This document shows, one piece after another, positions 1 to 8,407 of a DNA stretch of 25,935 bases; the first letter of the stretch is position 1; each line of letters begins with the position of its first letter. The notes beneath the pieces are model-generated. The model was not told where the DNA came from. It made no database searches and saw nothing but the letters and a program-made list of their open reading frames with translations. Made by a program: the position numbers and the translations under genes. Origin of the DNA: Acidobacteriota bacterium (GTDB lineage: Bacteria; Acidobacteriota; Terriglobia; Terriglobales; Acidobacteriaceae); NCBI GenBank assembly GCA_021779695.1, contig JAJYAE010000024.1, positions 1-25,935 on the forward strand, read 5' to 3'.

Positions 1-478
1 AGATGTGGCAGCTTGCAAGTCCGCGCTTCTCCAGATAGCGCTGGTGATACTCCTCAGCGCGCCAGAAAGTCTGCGCCGGCTCCACTTTCGTGACGATGCG
101 CTTGGGCTTGTAGTGGCCCTCGGCGGTCAGCTGCTCAATCTTTGCCCGGGCCTGGGCTTCCTGCTCAGGCGAGTGGAAGAAGACAGCGGAGCGATACTGC
201 GTGCCCCAGTCCGGCCCCTGGCGATTCAGGGTCGTGGGATCGTGCAACGAGAAGAACGCGTCAAGTAACTGCTCGTAGCTGATCTTTTCGGGGTCGAAGT
301 CCAGCTCGACCACCTCCGCGTGGCCGGTCTGGTCCGTGCAAACATCCCGGTAAGTGGGCTGTTCCAGAGCCCCGCCCTCATAGCCAACAGCCGTGGCCGT
401 CACACCGGGTAGCGCGGCAAACGCCGCCTCCACGCCCCAGAAACAACCTGCGCCAAACGTCGCCTTCTCTGTGCTCAT
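1..478 (-). CDS. msrA: Peptide methionine sulfoxide reductase MsrA (3' end cut by window)
   Basis: The enzyme reduces methionine-S-sulfoxide in proteins and free methionine, repairing oxidative damage in the cytoplasm with thioredoxin as the usual reductant. Translation from ATG at 478 gives 159 codons without a stop, so the C-terminus lies just outside the window. The catalytic motif GAGCFWG is at residues 9-15, with Cys12 as the nucleophile. Other family blocks follow: a GYEGG motif, [13 protein letters not shown], and [18 protein letters not shown] second cysteine in the visible C-terminal stretch (RGLASCHI) is a plausible resolving cysteine. The gene starts 59 nt downstream of the stop of the pseudouridine synthase on the same strand, so it may be co-transcribed. 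No strong Shine-Dalgarno is visible. Family identity is secure; only the C-terminus is uncertain. Confidence 0.95.
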   Translation of the reverse strand, partial: MSTEKATFGAGCFWGVEAAFAALPGVTATAVGYEGGALEQPTYRDVCTDQTGHAEVVELDFDPEKISYEQLLDAFFSLHDPTTLNRQGPDWGTQYRSAVFFHSPEQEAQARAKIEQLTAEGHYKPKRIVTKVEPAQTFWRAEEYHQRYLEKRGLASCHI

Positions 479-537
479 GCACGATGAGATGCGCCGCACC
501 ACGAAATTGTCACAACGATTCTGCCTGTCGCGAAGGC

Positions 538-2373
538 TTATCCACGCCCTTTGCCGCGCGGACCGCCGCTGGGCCGCCCACCTGGCCGACCTCCCGGCTT
601 GCCACCGGGCTTACCTCCGGGCCTGCCACCGGGTTTGCCAAACGGCTTGCCGCCTGGACGCCTCGCCCCTCCGGGTTTGCCCCTGAATCCGGACTTGCCC
701 GGACCGCCCGGTCTGCCCCCGAAGGCCGGCTTGCCGCCCTCCCGTGTCTGCGGCCTGCCCTCCGGACGCGTCTTCGGCTCAAAGGCCGGCTTTTCACTGC
801 GCCCAAACTGAGGCTTACGCTCGTCGCGCCCTTTGCCAAATCCACGACCGGCAGGCCGGCCCGGACCCGCAGATTTGCCGCCGAAAGCAGGGCCACGGCC
901 CTGACCGCCGCTGGGCCTGTCTTCTGGCACAGATTCAATCTCAATCCTGGGCCGTCCTGCTCCACGGAATTCGGGCTTATCTTTGCCAGGCCCCCTGTCA
1001 AAGCCGCGGCCGGGAGGCTTGCCGGGGCCTTTGGCAAAGCTCGGCCGCTCAAACTTTCCTCTGCCCTCGGCAGGCTTATCGCCGCGCGGAGCGAATCCCT
1101 TGCCAAGCGGCTTTTTGCCGGGCCGCTCCGCGCTGAAACGAGGCCTCTCCCCTTCGTTCTCCCGCGTGGGCCTGCCAAAGGCCGGCTTGCCAAATCCCGG
1201 CCGACCGCCCGGCCGCGGCCCGCGCTCGTCGCGGCGTTCCCCGAATCCGCGCCCGTACTGCCCTTCCCGCCGGGGCCGTTCTTCGCGCCCAAACTTGTTT
1301 TCTGGGCGAGGCCTTTCGGCCGGTTCCCTGCGCTCCTGCTTCTGGCGGAAGGGTCTTTCGCTGCCTCCCTCCGCGCGCATTCGGTTCGGCTTCTCCGTTC
1401 CCCGCTGCGGGCGACGTGCGCCGCCGCGGTCGAATCGCTGGCTTGCAGGGCGTCCTGCTTCCTTCGGCAGCAAGTCTTTCGTCTTCACGCGCCGAGGCTT
1501 CAGCTTGCCTTCCGCGGCCAGGCGCAGTGCAGCCACTTCGTCCGGCTCCAGTTCGCGCAGCTTGCCTGGCTCTAAGTCCAGCACCAGCGGTCCATAACCC
1601 ACGCGGCGAATCTTCTCTACGTGGTGGCCAATCTCCTCAAACATCTTGCGCAATTCGCGGTTGCGTCCCTCGATCAGCACCACCTCAAACCACGGATTGT
1701 CGCCCGCGCGGACCTGATGGATGCGGGCCGGTGCGGTGCGCACCTTGCCCTCGCCAAGCTTGCCGCGTTCGATGGCGACTCCGGTCCGCAAGCGTTCCAG
1801 GTCTTCCTCAGCGGGCTGGCCGGCCACCTTCACCAGGTAGGTCTTTTCCACGCCGGAGGCGGCGCGCGTCAGGGTATGGGCCAGTTCGCCGTCGTTGGTC
1901 ACCAGCAGCAGGCCCTCGCTCAGGTAGTCGAGCCGGCCCACGGGATACAGCCGCTCGCCCATCCTGGCAAAGAACTCCATCACCGTCGGACGACCCTCCG
2001 GGTCGCTCACCGTGGTCACGTAGCCTTTGGGCTTGTTGAGCATGAAGTAGCGCTGCCGCTCGGCGCCCTGCAGCAGCTTGCCATCCACACGGATGTGATC
2101 CCGCGCGGGATCAGCCTTGGTGCCCAGCGTCGTCACAACCTGGCCGTTCACCTGCACGCGGCCCTCGGTAATCAGTTCCTCAGCGTGGCGGCGACTGGCA
2201 ATGCCCGCCTGCGCCAGAATCTTCTGCAGCCGTTCCAGATGCGCCGGCGCAGCAGGGGCTTCTTCTTCGACAGTCTGGGGCTCTGCCTCTGCCGGCTCTG
2301 CTTCAGCTTGTTCGTGCATCTCCAGCTCTGCCGCTTCAGGGTCCAGCTCTTTGGGTTCGTGCTCGTCAGTCAT
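538..2373 (-). CDS. rluB: RluB/RsuA-family rRNA pseudouridine synthase with long RG-rich tail
   Basis: This is a 611-residue pseudouridine synthase of the RsuA/RluB/RluE/RluF family, expected to modify one uridine in rRNA. Residues 1-44 are acidic low complexity. An S4 RNA-binding domain covers about 46-92 ([20 protein letters not shown]). The catalytic domain holds the signature [19 protein letters not shown], with catalytic Asp149 in GRLD, and the conserved [12 protein letters not shown] block at 235-247. The domain ends near residue 291. The remaining 320 residues are Arg/Gly/Pro/Lys-rich and end in repeated PGGK/PGGR units. Family members are usually 230-300 residues, so the tail about doubles the protein. 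The ATG at 2373 overlaps the scpB stop by 8 nt. The rRNA target (large or small subunit) cannot be set from sequence; scpA/scpB linkage favours an RluB-type enzyme. Confidence 0.92.
   Translation of the reverse strand: MTDEHEPKELDPEAAELEMHEQAEAEPAEAEPQTVEEEAPAAPAHLERLQKILAQAGIASRRHAEELITEGRVQVNGQVVTTLGTKADPARDHIRVDGKLLQGAERQRYFMLNKPKGYVTTVSDPEGRPTVMEFFARMGERLYPVGRLDYLSEGLLLVTNDGELAHTLTRAASGVEKTYLVKVAGQPAEEDLERLRTGVAIERGKLGEGKVRTAPARIHQVRAGDNPWFEVVLIEGRNRELRKMFEEIGHHVEKIRRVGYGPLVLDLEPGKLRELEPDEVAALRLAAEGKLKPRRVKTKDLLPKEAGRPASQRFDRGGARRPQRGTEKPNRMRAEGGSERPFRQKQERREPAERPRPENKFGREERPRREGQYGRGFGERRDERGPRPGGRPGFGKPAFGRPTRENEGERPRFSAERPGKKPLGKGFAPRGDKPAEGRGKFERPSFAKGPGKPPGRGFDRGPGKDKPEFRGAGRPRIEIESVPEDRPSGGQGRGPAFGGKSAGPGRPAGRGFGKGRDERKPQFGRSEKPAFEPKTRPEGRPQTREGGKPAFGGRPGGPGKSGFRGKPGGARRPGGKPFGKPGGRPGGKPGGKPGGRPGGRPSGGPRGKGRG
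550..665 (-). repeat. Short tandem PGGK/PGGR-coding repeats at the end of the pseudouridine synthase gene
   Basis: The last part of the pseudouridine synthase gene is an imperfect tandem array of roughly 12-nt units coding PGGK, PGGR or near variants. Because the repeat is GC-rich and lacks stop codons, it produces several long spurious reading frames on both strands. Repeat number is likely to vary between strains through slippage. That variation is inferred, not seen. Confidence 0.7.
2366..2373 (-). promoter_or_regulatory. 8-nt stop/start overlap coupling scpB to rluB
   Basis: The octamer ATGACTGA (minus strand) holds the ATG of the pseudouridine synthase at its 5' end and the TGA of scpB at its 3' end. 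Such an overlap normally means ribosomes terminating on scpB re-initiate on the next gene. It also fixes the downstream start codon with good confidence. Confidence 0.75.
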
Positions 2374-3433
2374 GGGACTGCGTCTCGGTTTCTGCCCCTT
2401 CAGAAGGAGCCAGTTCCGCCAGATGGCTTTCCGATCCGGCTATGGAGGTCGCCTCGGCCGCATCTGCGGACGATGTTACTTCCCTCTCAGACGATTCCGG
2501 TGTATCTTCGACATCTTCTGGAGCATTCTCATCGAGTTCGGGGCCGGCATCCGGTACATGCTCAAAACCGGATTCAACCTCCTCTGCTTCGCCGCTCACC
2601 TCTTCGCTCAGTTCCATTGCGGCCATCTTTTCGAACTCCTCCATTGAGGGCAACTCGGAAAGATCCTTCAGCCCGAAGCGAAGCAGAAACTCCTTCGTGG
2701 TCTTGTAAAGGATGGGACGGCCGATGACCTGCTTGCGGCCCGCCGTGCCGATGAGCTTGCGGCTCAGCAGCGAACCGAGCACGCCGGCAGACTCCACGCC
2801 GCGAATCTCGTTGACCTCTGGCGCGGTGACGGGCTGTTTATATGCCACCACGGCCAGGGTCTCCAGCGCGGGGAGCGAAAGCTTCATGGGCGGCTTGAGA
2901 CTCTTGATAAAGAGACGTACTGCATCGTGGCACTCAGGTTTGGTTGCCATTCGGTAGCCGCCCGCAATTTCACGGATCTCGATACCCCTGTCATCTTGCG
3001 CGTATTTGGCGATAAGTTCGTTCAGAATCTCCCGCAATATGGCCTTGACCTCGCGATCACGCTGCCGGGCCTCGCGCTTGGCATCGGTCTCGGGGCCCGC
3101 AGCATCGCCGTCAGACTCCTTTGCGGGTTGGGAAGATTCCACCTCGGGCAAAGCTGCCACTTGCTCTTCCGCCACACTCTCAACGAACTCGGCAGACACC
3201 GGATCCGAAGCTTCCGCTTCAGCCAATGGGGCAACACCTGCCTCAGTCATCTCGATGCCGAGGTACGCAAGCTCTTCGGTCAAAAGGGGTTGCGGCTGGG
3301 CCGCGGGGGCGGCGGCAGCGCGGTCGGCCTTGTATTCCAGCGCCTCCGCGGCAAACAGGGCTGCGAGTTGAGCCAGTGTGACGGGCTCCTCGGCAGCATA
3401 AATCACAGCTTCTAGCTTGGCTTTCAGACTCAT
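2366..3433 (-). CDS. scpB: Segregation and condensation protein B (ScpB) with acidic insert and tail
   Basis: ScpB is the tandem winged-helix (kite) subunit that dimerises and binds ScpA in the bacterial SMC-ScpAB condensin, acting in chromosome compaction and segregation. Of 355 residues, 1-34 form the start of the first winged helix (SLKAKLEAVIYAAEEPVTLAQ), and the fold resumes near 128. The core block LETLAVVAYKQPVTAPEVNEI is at 191-210 with RGV after it, and GRKQVIGRPILYKTTKEFLLRFGL follows. Family proteins are usually about 180-220 residues. The excess is an Ala/Glu-rich insert at about 35-128 and an acidic tail at about 272-355. The stop overlaps the next gene (ATGACTGA), which suggests translational coupling. 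The partner scpA lies 2 kb upstream on the same strand, beyond a phosphate permease gene. Confidence 0.93.
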   Translation of the reverse strand: MSLKAKLEAVIYAAEEPVTLAQLAALFAAEALEYKADRAAAAPAAQPQPLLTEELAYLGIEMTEAGVAPLAEAEASDPVSAEFVESVAEEQVAALPEVESSQPAKESDGDAAGPETDAKREARQRDREVKAILREILNELIAKYAQDDRGIEIREIAGGYRMATKPECHDAVRLFIKSLKPPMKLSLPALETLAVVAYKQPVTAPEVNEIRGVESAGVLGSLLSRKLIGTAGRKQVIGRPILYKTTKEFLLRFGLKDLSELPSMEEFEKMAAMELSEEVSGEAEEVESGFEHVPDAGPELDENAPEDVEDTPESSEREVTSSADAAEATSIAGSESHLAELAPSEGAETETQSHD

Positions 3434-3532
3434 TCGGCAATCCGTACCTCGTTTATGGTACCGGATGCTCTGGGCGCGGAGGCATTAGAGTGAGCCTGCG
3501 CCTGTGCAAAGCCGGGCAAAAACTTTGCTGCG

Positions 3533-5140
3533 TTAGCCAATCAACCGGAACAATCCATAGAGCAGACCAGACAAGAGCGCTGCTGCTGGAAGCGTGAATA
3601 CCCAGCCTGCCGCAATATTGCGTACCGTGTTGAGGCGCAGGCCGTTGCCATTGGCTGCCATGCTGCCTGCCACGCCGGAGCTGAGGATGTGCGTCGTTGA
3701 AACTGGAAGACCGAAGTTGTCGGCCGCAAAAATCGTTCCCATCGCCACCAGCCCCGACACCGCTCCTTGCGCGTAGGTCAAGTGGTCTTTGCCAATGCGC
3801 TCGCCCACCGTCACGACAATCCGCTTCCAGCCCACCATGGTGCCAAGGCCAAGAGCCAATGCCACGGCAACCTTCACCCAGGTGGGGATGAATTGCGTTG
3901 CCTGGTTCAGGCTTTTCCGGTAATGGTGCAAGGCGGCGCGATCGGCAGGCGCAGCGGGAAGCGCATGCGCCTTCTCCATCAGCCGCAAGGCTTCGCTGGT
4001 CAGGTACATGTCGTTGCGGACTTGCATTTGCTTTTCAGCCGGAAGCGCACTCAAGCTTCCGTATTGACGCACTTCGCGATCCAATCCGCGCGCCACCGCA
4101 TCCAGATCCGCAGCCGTATCCGGCGTCATGCGGCGGCTGCGCACATACTCCGCGAGCGCGGCACGCGGATCGGCTGCCGGGGTACTCGGCTGGCGTTCCA
4201 GGATGCCCTGCACATGTGCGGAGGCTGAAAGAAGTTGCTGCAGATCGCTCGCTGCCAGGCCATGATTCAGCGCGTACGCTGTGGGCACCGTGCCGATCAG
4301 GATCAGCATGATAAGCCCCATGCCCTTCTGGCCATCATTGGAACCATGAAAAAAGCTGACGCCCGTGCAGGTAAGCACCATCAAAGCACGAATCGGCAAC
4401 GGCGGCGGCTCATTATCTTTGGGAGCTTCATAAAGGGCGGGAAACCGCAGGACCCACTTGGAAGCTAGCAACAGCAGGGCCGCCAGTGCAAATCCAATGA
4501 GGGGCGAGAACAGCAGCGCTTTCAGCACTTTGATGACCTGATCCCAGTCCAGCCCGGAAGCGCCGGAGCGCTGGTTCAGCCATTGATTCGCCAATCCAAC
4601 GCCGATGATGGATCCGACCAGCGTGTGCGAACTCGATGCCGGCAATCCAAACCACCACGTGCCGAGATTCCAGAGGATGGCCGCAATCAAGAGCGCAAAA
4701 ACCATGGAGAATCCGGCGCCGGAACTCACCCTGAGCACCAGGTCAACAGGCAACAGCGCTATCACCGCATAAGCGACTGCGCCCGTGGAGACGAGCACGC
4801 CAACGAGGTTGCATATGCCTGACCACACCACGGCGAGCCGCGGCTCCATGGAATGGGTATAGATGACCGTCGCCACGGCATTGGCCGTGTCATGAAAACC
4901 ATTCACGAACTCAAAACCCAGGGCAATGGCAAGCGTCAACGCGAGCAGTATGTAAGCGGAGTGATCGTAGAGATGCACCGGAGCCAGGTCCCGGGCTACA
5001 TGAATCGCAATGTAGATGAGACCCGCCGCAAGCGCGGCTAGAAAGATGACTCCACCCATGCGGCTGGGCTGGCTTCGCAACTTGCGATCCAACAGAGTTG
5101 CGGGCTCGGCCAGTGCGTGGGTCGCCACAAGATCAGCCAT
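3533..5140 (-). CDS. pitA: PiT-family inorganic phosphate transporter
   Basis: This is a 535-residue inner-membrane low-affinity phosphate:cation symporter of the PiT family (PitA in E. coli, 499 residues). The first PiT signature GFEFVNGFHDTANAVATVIYT is at 75-95. The second half repeats the fold, with PVSTTHILSSGVAGSMAANG near the C-terminus. A segment GVSFFHGSNDGQKGMGLIMLIL follows the first repeat. Between the halves, a soluble, partly helical region of about 100 residues (roughly 300-400) has no hydrophobic stretch and is probably cytoplasmic. The ATG at 5140 has a GGAG at 5148-5151, spaced 7 nt. No phoU-like regulator is adjacent. The gene sits between scpA and scpB, with 376 nt upstream and 99 nt downstream, which looks like an insertion into an older condensin operon. 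Confidence 0.93.
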   Translation of the reverse strand: MADLVATHALAEPATLLDRKLRSQPSRMGGVIFLAALAAGLIYIAIHVARDLAPVHLYDHSAYILLALTLAIALGFEFVNGFHDTANAVATVIYTHSMEPRLAVVWSGICNLVGVLVSTGAVAYAVIALLPVDLVLRVSSGAGFSMVFALLIAAILWNLGTWWFGLPASSSHTLVGSIIGVGLANQWLNQRSGASGLDWDQVIKVLKALLFSPLIGFALAALLLLASKWVLRFPALYEAPKDNEPPPLPIRALMVLTCTGVSFFHGSNDGQKGMGLIMLILIGTVPTAYALNHGLAASDLQQLLSASAHVQGILERQPSTPAADPRAALAEYVRSRRMTPDTAADLDAVARGLDREVRQYGSLSALPAEKQMQVRNDMYLTSEALRLMEKAHALPAAPADRAALHHYRKSLNQATQFIPTWVKVAVALALGLGTMVGWKRIVVTVGERIGKDHLTYAQGAVSGLVAMGTIFAADNFGLPVSTTHILSSGVAGSMAANGNGLRLNTVRNIAAGWVFTLPAAALLSGLLYGLFRLIG

Positions 5141-5516
5141 GCCGGCGCTCCGCGTTGCTCAATCTCTGCACGAAGCAGGAAGCACCCTTTGCAGCGGACT
5201 GCGCGATGGGAACACGAAAGTTGTGAACGGAGAGGGCCAAGGAGCGGGAGAGAAAAATGCCCGGCAATGAGGCTTGCATAAAACCCCGGCAACCGCTGGT
5301 TGCGCGGCTGCTAATAATGCGAACGCAGATAATTGGCTCGCTGCTCTTGATCTTACACCTGCCGGGCTGGGTCCCCCTGTGATGAAAACCGGTCTGAAAT
5401 TCAACGCGAGGCGAACAAGGGGCGAATTGCCATTGAGCACAAGGGGCGCGGGGACGGCCTTGACGTCCCGACGAAGTCCGGACCGAGCAGGCTGGCAGGA
5501 CAACAAGCGCAAGGGC
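5141..5516. other. 376-nt intergenic region between pitA and scpA
   Basis: The stretch separates the scpA stop from the pitA start. I find no convincing reading frame or RNA gene. It holds the pitA Shine-Dalgarno (5148-5151) and a small inverted repeat, GGGACG at 5451-5456 with CGTCCC at 5464-5469, about 50 nt downstream of the scpA stop. That could be a weak scpA terminator, but no U-tract follows on the minus strand. A pitA promoter is expected here; I cannot assign one with confidence. Confidence 0.5.
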
Positions 5517-6461
5517 TCAGCGCCAGTCGTCGCGCATGTCGGCCAGCTTCTCGGTCATCACCCTATCAAAACCGGATTGCTTCTTTACGAAGATCTCGCT
5601 GAAAACGCGATCCTGCCGCAGCAAAATCGCCTGTAGCCGAACCAGCTCAAGCAGCGCCAGGAACATGGCCACCAGTGCGCGTTCTGAACGTGTATGGCTC
5701 AGCAGTCGGCGCAGCGCGACAGGCTTGTCTTCCATCGTCAGGCGACGAGCGAGAAATTGAATCATCTGGCCCACTGTGACGGAATCATCTTCCACGTTGA
5801 ATGTGGGCCGCTTGCGCGCGCGCTCCATAATCTCGCGGAAGACGCGCACCAGGTCGACCGTATCCGCCGCAATCTCCGGCTCGGCGGCCACGTCGCCTTT
5901 GAACTCGCTCAGACCGGGATTCGTCCATGTTGCCGCTTCAAGCATCTGCTTCTGCTGCAGCATCTGGGCGGCGTTCTTGAAGCGCTCGTGCTCCAGCAAA
6001 CGTTCCACCAGTTCGCGGCGCGGATCCTCTGCCACATCACCCGTTGCCGATTCGACGCGCGGCAGCAGCATCTTGCTCTTGATATGAATCAGCAGAGAAG
6101 CCGTGTAGATGAACTCTCCCGCCACATCCACGTCACTCGCCTTAAGCTGATTCACATACGCTAGGAACTGCGCCGTAATTTTTGCAATCGGAATATCGTA
6201 GATGTCGATATCCTGCTTGCGAATCAGGTCCAGCAGCAGGTCGAGCGGCCCGTCATACACCTTACCGACTGTGACGGAAAACGGCGACTGCTCTGGCTCC
6301 TCTTCCTGTCTCTTCTGCTTCGCAGCAGATTTTGCAGGCTTGTCTTCGGGCGTCGGCGGCGACACCAGCACCAGCGGCGGCGCGTCGGCTTGCGGAGCCG
6401 CCTCGCGCGCTCCTCCGCTCTCAACGATTTCGTTCGCCGGATTGGTCTTTTCTTCGGTCAC
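5517..6461 (-). CDS. scpA: Segregation and condensation protein A (ScpA)
   Basis: ScpA is the kleisin subunit that bridges the SMC head domains and recruits ScpB in bacterial condensin. The diagnostic N-terminal block is present: VGKVYDGPLDLLLDLIRKQD, followed by IDIYDIPIAKITAQFLAYV. A central helical region and a C-terminal winged helix (SHTRSERALVAMFLALLELV) follow. The open frame extends to 6686, but that part lies inside trpS and looks noncoding. I therefore place the start at GTG 6461, preceded by a weak GAGAG, which gives 314 residues. TTG at 6479 is an alternative. From either start, about 60 low-complexity Pro/Glu/Lys residues precede the kleisin domain. The gene follows trpS by about 32 nt and is likely in the same operon. 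Confidence 0.92.
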   Translation of the reverse strand: MTEEKTNPANEIVESGGAREAAPQADAPPLVLVSPPTPEDKPAKSAAKQKRQEEEPEQSPFSVTVGKVYDGPLDLLLDLIRKQDIDIYDIPIAKITAQFLAYVNQLKASDVDVAGEFIYTASLLIHIKSKMLLPRVESATGDVAEDPRRELVERLLEHERFKNAAQMLQQKQMLEAATWTNPGLSEFKGDVAAEPEIAADTVDLVRVFREIMERARKRPTFNVEDDSVTVGQMIQFLARRLTMEDKPVALRRLLSHTRSERALVAMFLALLELVRLQAILLRQDRVFSEIFVKKQSGFDRVMTEKLADMRDDWR

Positions 6462-6493
6462 TACGCTCTCTGAATCCAAGGCATATCTGATTG

Positions 6494-7525
6494 CTAGCTT
6501 GCCGCGCCGGTCAGCGTCAATTGCATAGCCGTGTGCACTTCCTGCATCGTCTGCTCCGCCCGTTTGCGCGCACGGGCCGAACCCGCGTGCAGAATCTCCT
6601 TCACCTGTGGCTCGGTGAAGCTTGCGCGGCGCTCCTGGATTGGATTCAGCACCTGCACCAGACCATCCGCGGCCCAGCCCTTGCACTCAATGCAGCCGAT
6701 GCCCGCCGAGCGGCAGCCATCGTACACCTTCGACAGCGTCTCCGGCGTTGAAAAGACTTTGTGCAGATCGCCGACCGGGCACTTGTCCGGATCGCCCTTG
6801 TCCGTGCGGCGAATGCGCGCCGGGTCGGTCACCATGGTCTTGAGCTTCTGCCGTACCACCGGCTCAGGGTCGGTGATCTGAATCGTGTTCCCGTAGCTCT
6901 TCGACATCTTGCGGCCGTCGGTTCCGGGCAGCTTGGGCGACGGCGTCAGCAGAACCTTCGGCTCCGGAAGCACCTCGCGATCCCCTAGCTTATAGAACTG
7001 ATTGAACCGCCGCGCTATCTCGCGGGTCAGTTCCACGTGCGCCTGCTGATCCTGGCCTACGGGTACAAACTGCGGCTGATAGAGCAGAATGTCCGAAGCC
7101 ATCAGCACGGGATAGCCGAGGAAGCCGTAGGTTGTCAGGTCCTTGTGGGCCAGATTTTCGATCATTTCCTTGTAGCTGGGCACGCGCTCCAGCCAGCCCA
7201 GCGGCGTAATCATGCCCAGCAGCAGCGGCAGCTCATAGTGCTGCTTCACCTGGCTCTGCACAAAGACCGTGCACCGCTCGGGATCGAGCCCCGCGCCGAG
7301 GAAATCCAGCGCCACCTCCATGGTGTTTAGCGCAATGGAAGACGTGTCAGCGTAGTCCGTCGTCAGCGCGTGCAGGTCGGCGATGAAGAAGTAGCACTCG
7401 TACTGGTCCTGCAACTTGACCCAATTGGCCAGCGCGCCCATGTAGTTGCCAAGATGGAGCTTGCCTGTGGGGCGCATTCCGCTTAAAACTCGCGGGCGGG
7501 ATGATGAATTCGCTTGATCGGGCAT
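6494..7525 (-). CDS. trpS: Tryptophanyl-tRNA synthetase with four-Cys (Fe-S type) motif
   Basis: This class Ic synthetase charges tRNA-Trp. The HIGH-equivalent PTGKLHLGN is at 19-27 and KMSKS is at 206-210. Length from ATG 7525 is 343 residues, normal for bacterial TrpRS (about 330-350). The open frame extends to 7630, but the extra N-terminal residues do not look like TrpRS. In the C-terminal anticodon-binding region four cysteines occur at 249, 271, 278 and 281, giving C-x21-C-x6-C-x2-C. Thermotoga maritima TrpRS binds a [4Fe-4S] cluster with C-x22-C-x6-C-x2-C, so this enzyme probably belongs to that subtype. Upstream on the same strand is the M50 protease gene (113-nt gap); scpA follows after about 32 nt. 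Confidence 0.96.
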   Translation of the reverse strand: MPDQANSSSRPRVLSGMRPTGKLHLGNYMGALANWVKLQDQYECYFFIADLHALTTDYADTSSIALNTMEVALDFLGAGLDPERCTVFVQSQVKQHYELPLLLGMITPLGWLERVPSYKEMIENLAHKDLTTYGFLGYPVLMASDILLYQPQFVPVGQDQQAHVELTREIARRFNQFYKLGDREVLPEPKVLLTPSPKLPGTDGRKMSKSYGNTIQITDPEPVVRQKLKTMVTDPARIRRTDKGDPDKCPVGDLHKVFSTPETLSKVYDGCRSAGIGCIECKGWAADGLVQVLNPIQERRASFTEPQVKEILHAGSARARKRAEQTMQEVHTAMQLTLTGAAS

Positions 7526-7638
7526 GGTGCGTATCGATTCCGAGATAATGCAACAAGATTGCAGCCGTCGCGATTGGGAAGTCACAGGTGGCCGGCTCTG
7601 CCTATTGTAGCGGGATGAAGCCCGGGTCACCCCAGGAC

Positions 7639-8349
7639 CTAGATATGGGCCAGGCCAAAATACACAATGCCGAGCGCCGGACCCAGCAGCATGCGAAGAA
7701 TAAAGCCGCCCACCAGGATCATCAGGATCCAGCTCATCCAGCCGCCAAGTCGGTCATAGTATTGCAGAGCGTTGTAGGGCAACATGTTGCGCAGCACATG
7801 GCTTCCATCAAGCGGAGGGATGGGCAGCAGATTAAAGAAAAACAGAGACAGGTTGATCAGGATCGCGATATGGGCAAGCAGCACCACAGCCTGCAACCCG
7901 GAAGGTACGCCGAGGCTCAGCATCCCGCCCATCGAGGAAAGCACAAGCAGGCGCCCACCCGGAACCGCCACGGAGATCACCGCCAGCACCAGGAAAGCCG
8001 CAAGCACCAGGACCAGATTGGAAGCCGGTCCCGCCAACGTCACCAGGTTTTCATCGCGCACAATCTTGCGGAAGTTACGGGAAATCACTGGAGTCGGCTT
8101 AGCCCAACCCACCAGCATGCCGCCTATGCCCAGGCCAAAAAGGGGACCAAAAATCATCAACGCTGGAAAGAGCAATGTGCCGACCGGATCCACATGATAG
8201 GCGGGATTGAGCGTCACGCGCCCTTCCAGACGTGCAGTGTGGTCTCCCAAAAGCGATGCAGTCCAGGCATGCGCACACTCATGGAAACTGAGCGAGAAGA
8301 TAAGAAGAACAAACTCGAACAAGGCAATGATGAAGGCGATCGGCTGCAA
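7639..8349 (-). CDS. Membrane-embedded site-2 protease, family M50
   Basis: This 236-residue integral membrane protein has the zinc-metalloprotease motif HECAH (HExxH, residues 23-27) in the first hydrophobic segment and a late NLLPIPPLDG motif (173-182), whose Asp181 would be the third zinc ligand. This arrangement fits the compact site-2 protease group that lacks PDZ domains. Such proteases cut transmembrane segments, often of anti-sigma factors; the substrate here is unknown. The start is TTG at 8349: an in-frame TAG lies just upstream and GGAG at 8357-8360 is spaced 7 nt from the TTG, so this start is well supported. The gene precedes trpS on the same strand. Confidence 0.9.
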   Translation of the reverse strand: MQPIAFIIALFEFVLLIFSLSFHECAHAWTASLLGDHTARLEGRVTLNPAYHVDPVGTLLFPALMIFGPLFGLGIGGMLVGWAKPTPVISRNFRKIVRDENLVTLAGPASNLVLVLAAFLVLAVISVAVPGGRLLVLSSMGGMLSLGVPSGLQAVVLLAHIAILINLSLFFFNLLPIPPLDGSHVLRNMLPYNALQYYDRLGGWMSWILMILVGGFILRMLLGPALGIVYFGLAHI

Positions 8350-8356
8350 ACACTAA

Positions 8357-8360
8357 CTCC
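8357..8360 (-). promoter_or_regulatory. Shine-Dalgarno GGAG fixing a TTG start
   Basis: GGAG on the minus strand lies 7 nt before the TTG at 8349-8347 of the M50 protease gene. An in-frame stop codon occurs between them, so no longer product is possible and the rare TTG start is well supported. Confidence 0.7.
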
Positions 8361-8407
8361 AGTTGGGGAAACCTGCCTAAAAGCTCAGGTTAGCATGGGG
8401 GATCGGA

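Noticed and set aside
484..1597. Long plus-strand and alternative minus-strand reading frames (484-1575, 510-1292, 983-1597)
   Set aside because: They are shadows of the GC-rich repetitive tail of the pseudouridine synthase gene. They have no family motifs, and the in-frame minus-strand product has a clear S4 and catalytic domain.
1621..2727. Plus-strand 368-codon frame opposite the pseudouridine synthase and scpB
   Set aside because: It runs antisense across two well-supported genes and has no recognisable domain or start signal.
6462..6686. N-terminal extension of ScpA into trpS
   Set aside because: Its residues are the out-of-frame reading of the trpS 3' end and do not resemble ScpA; GTG 6461 or TTG 6479 is a better start.
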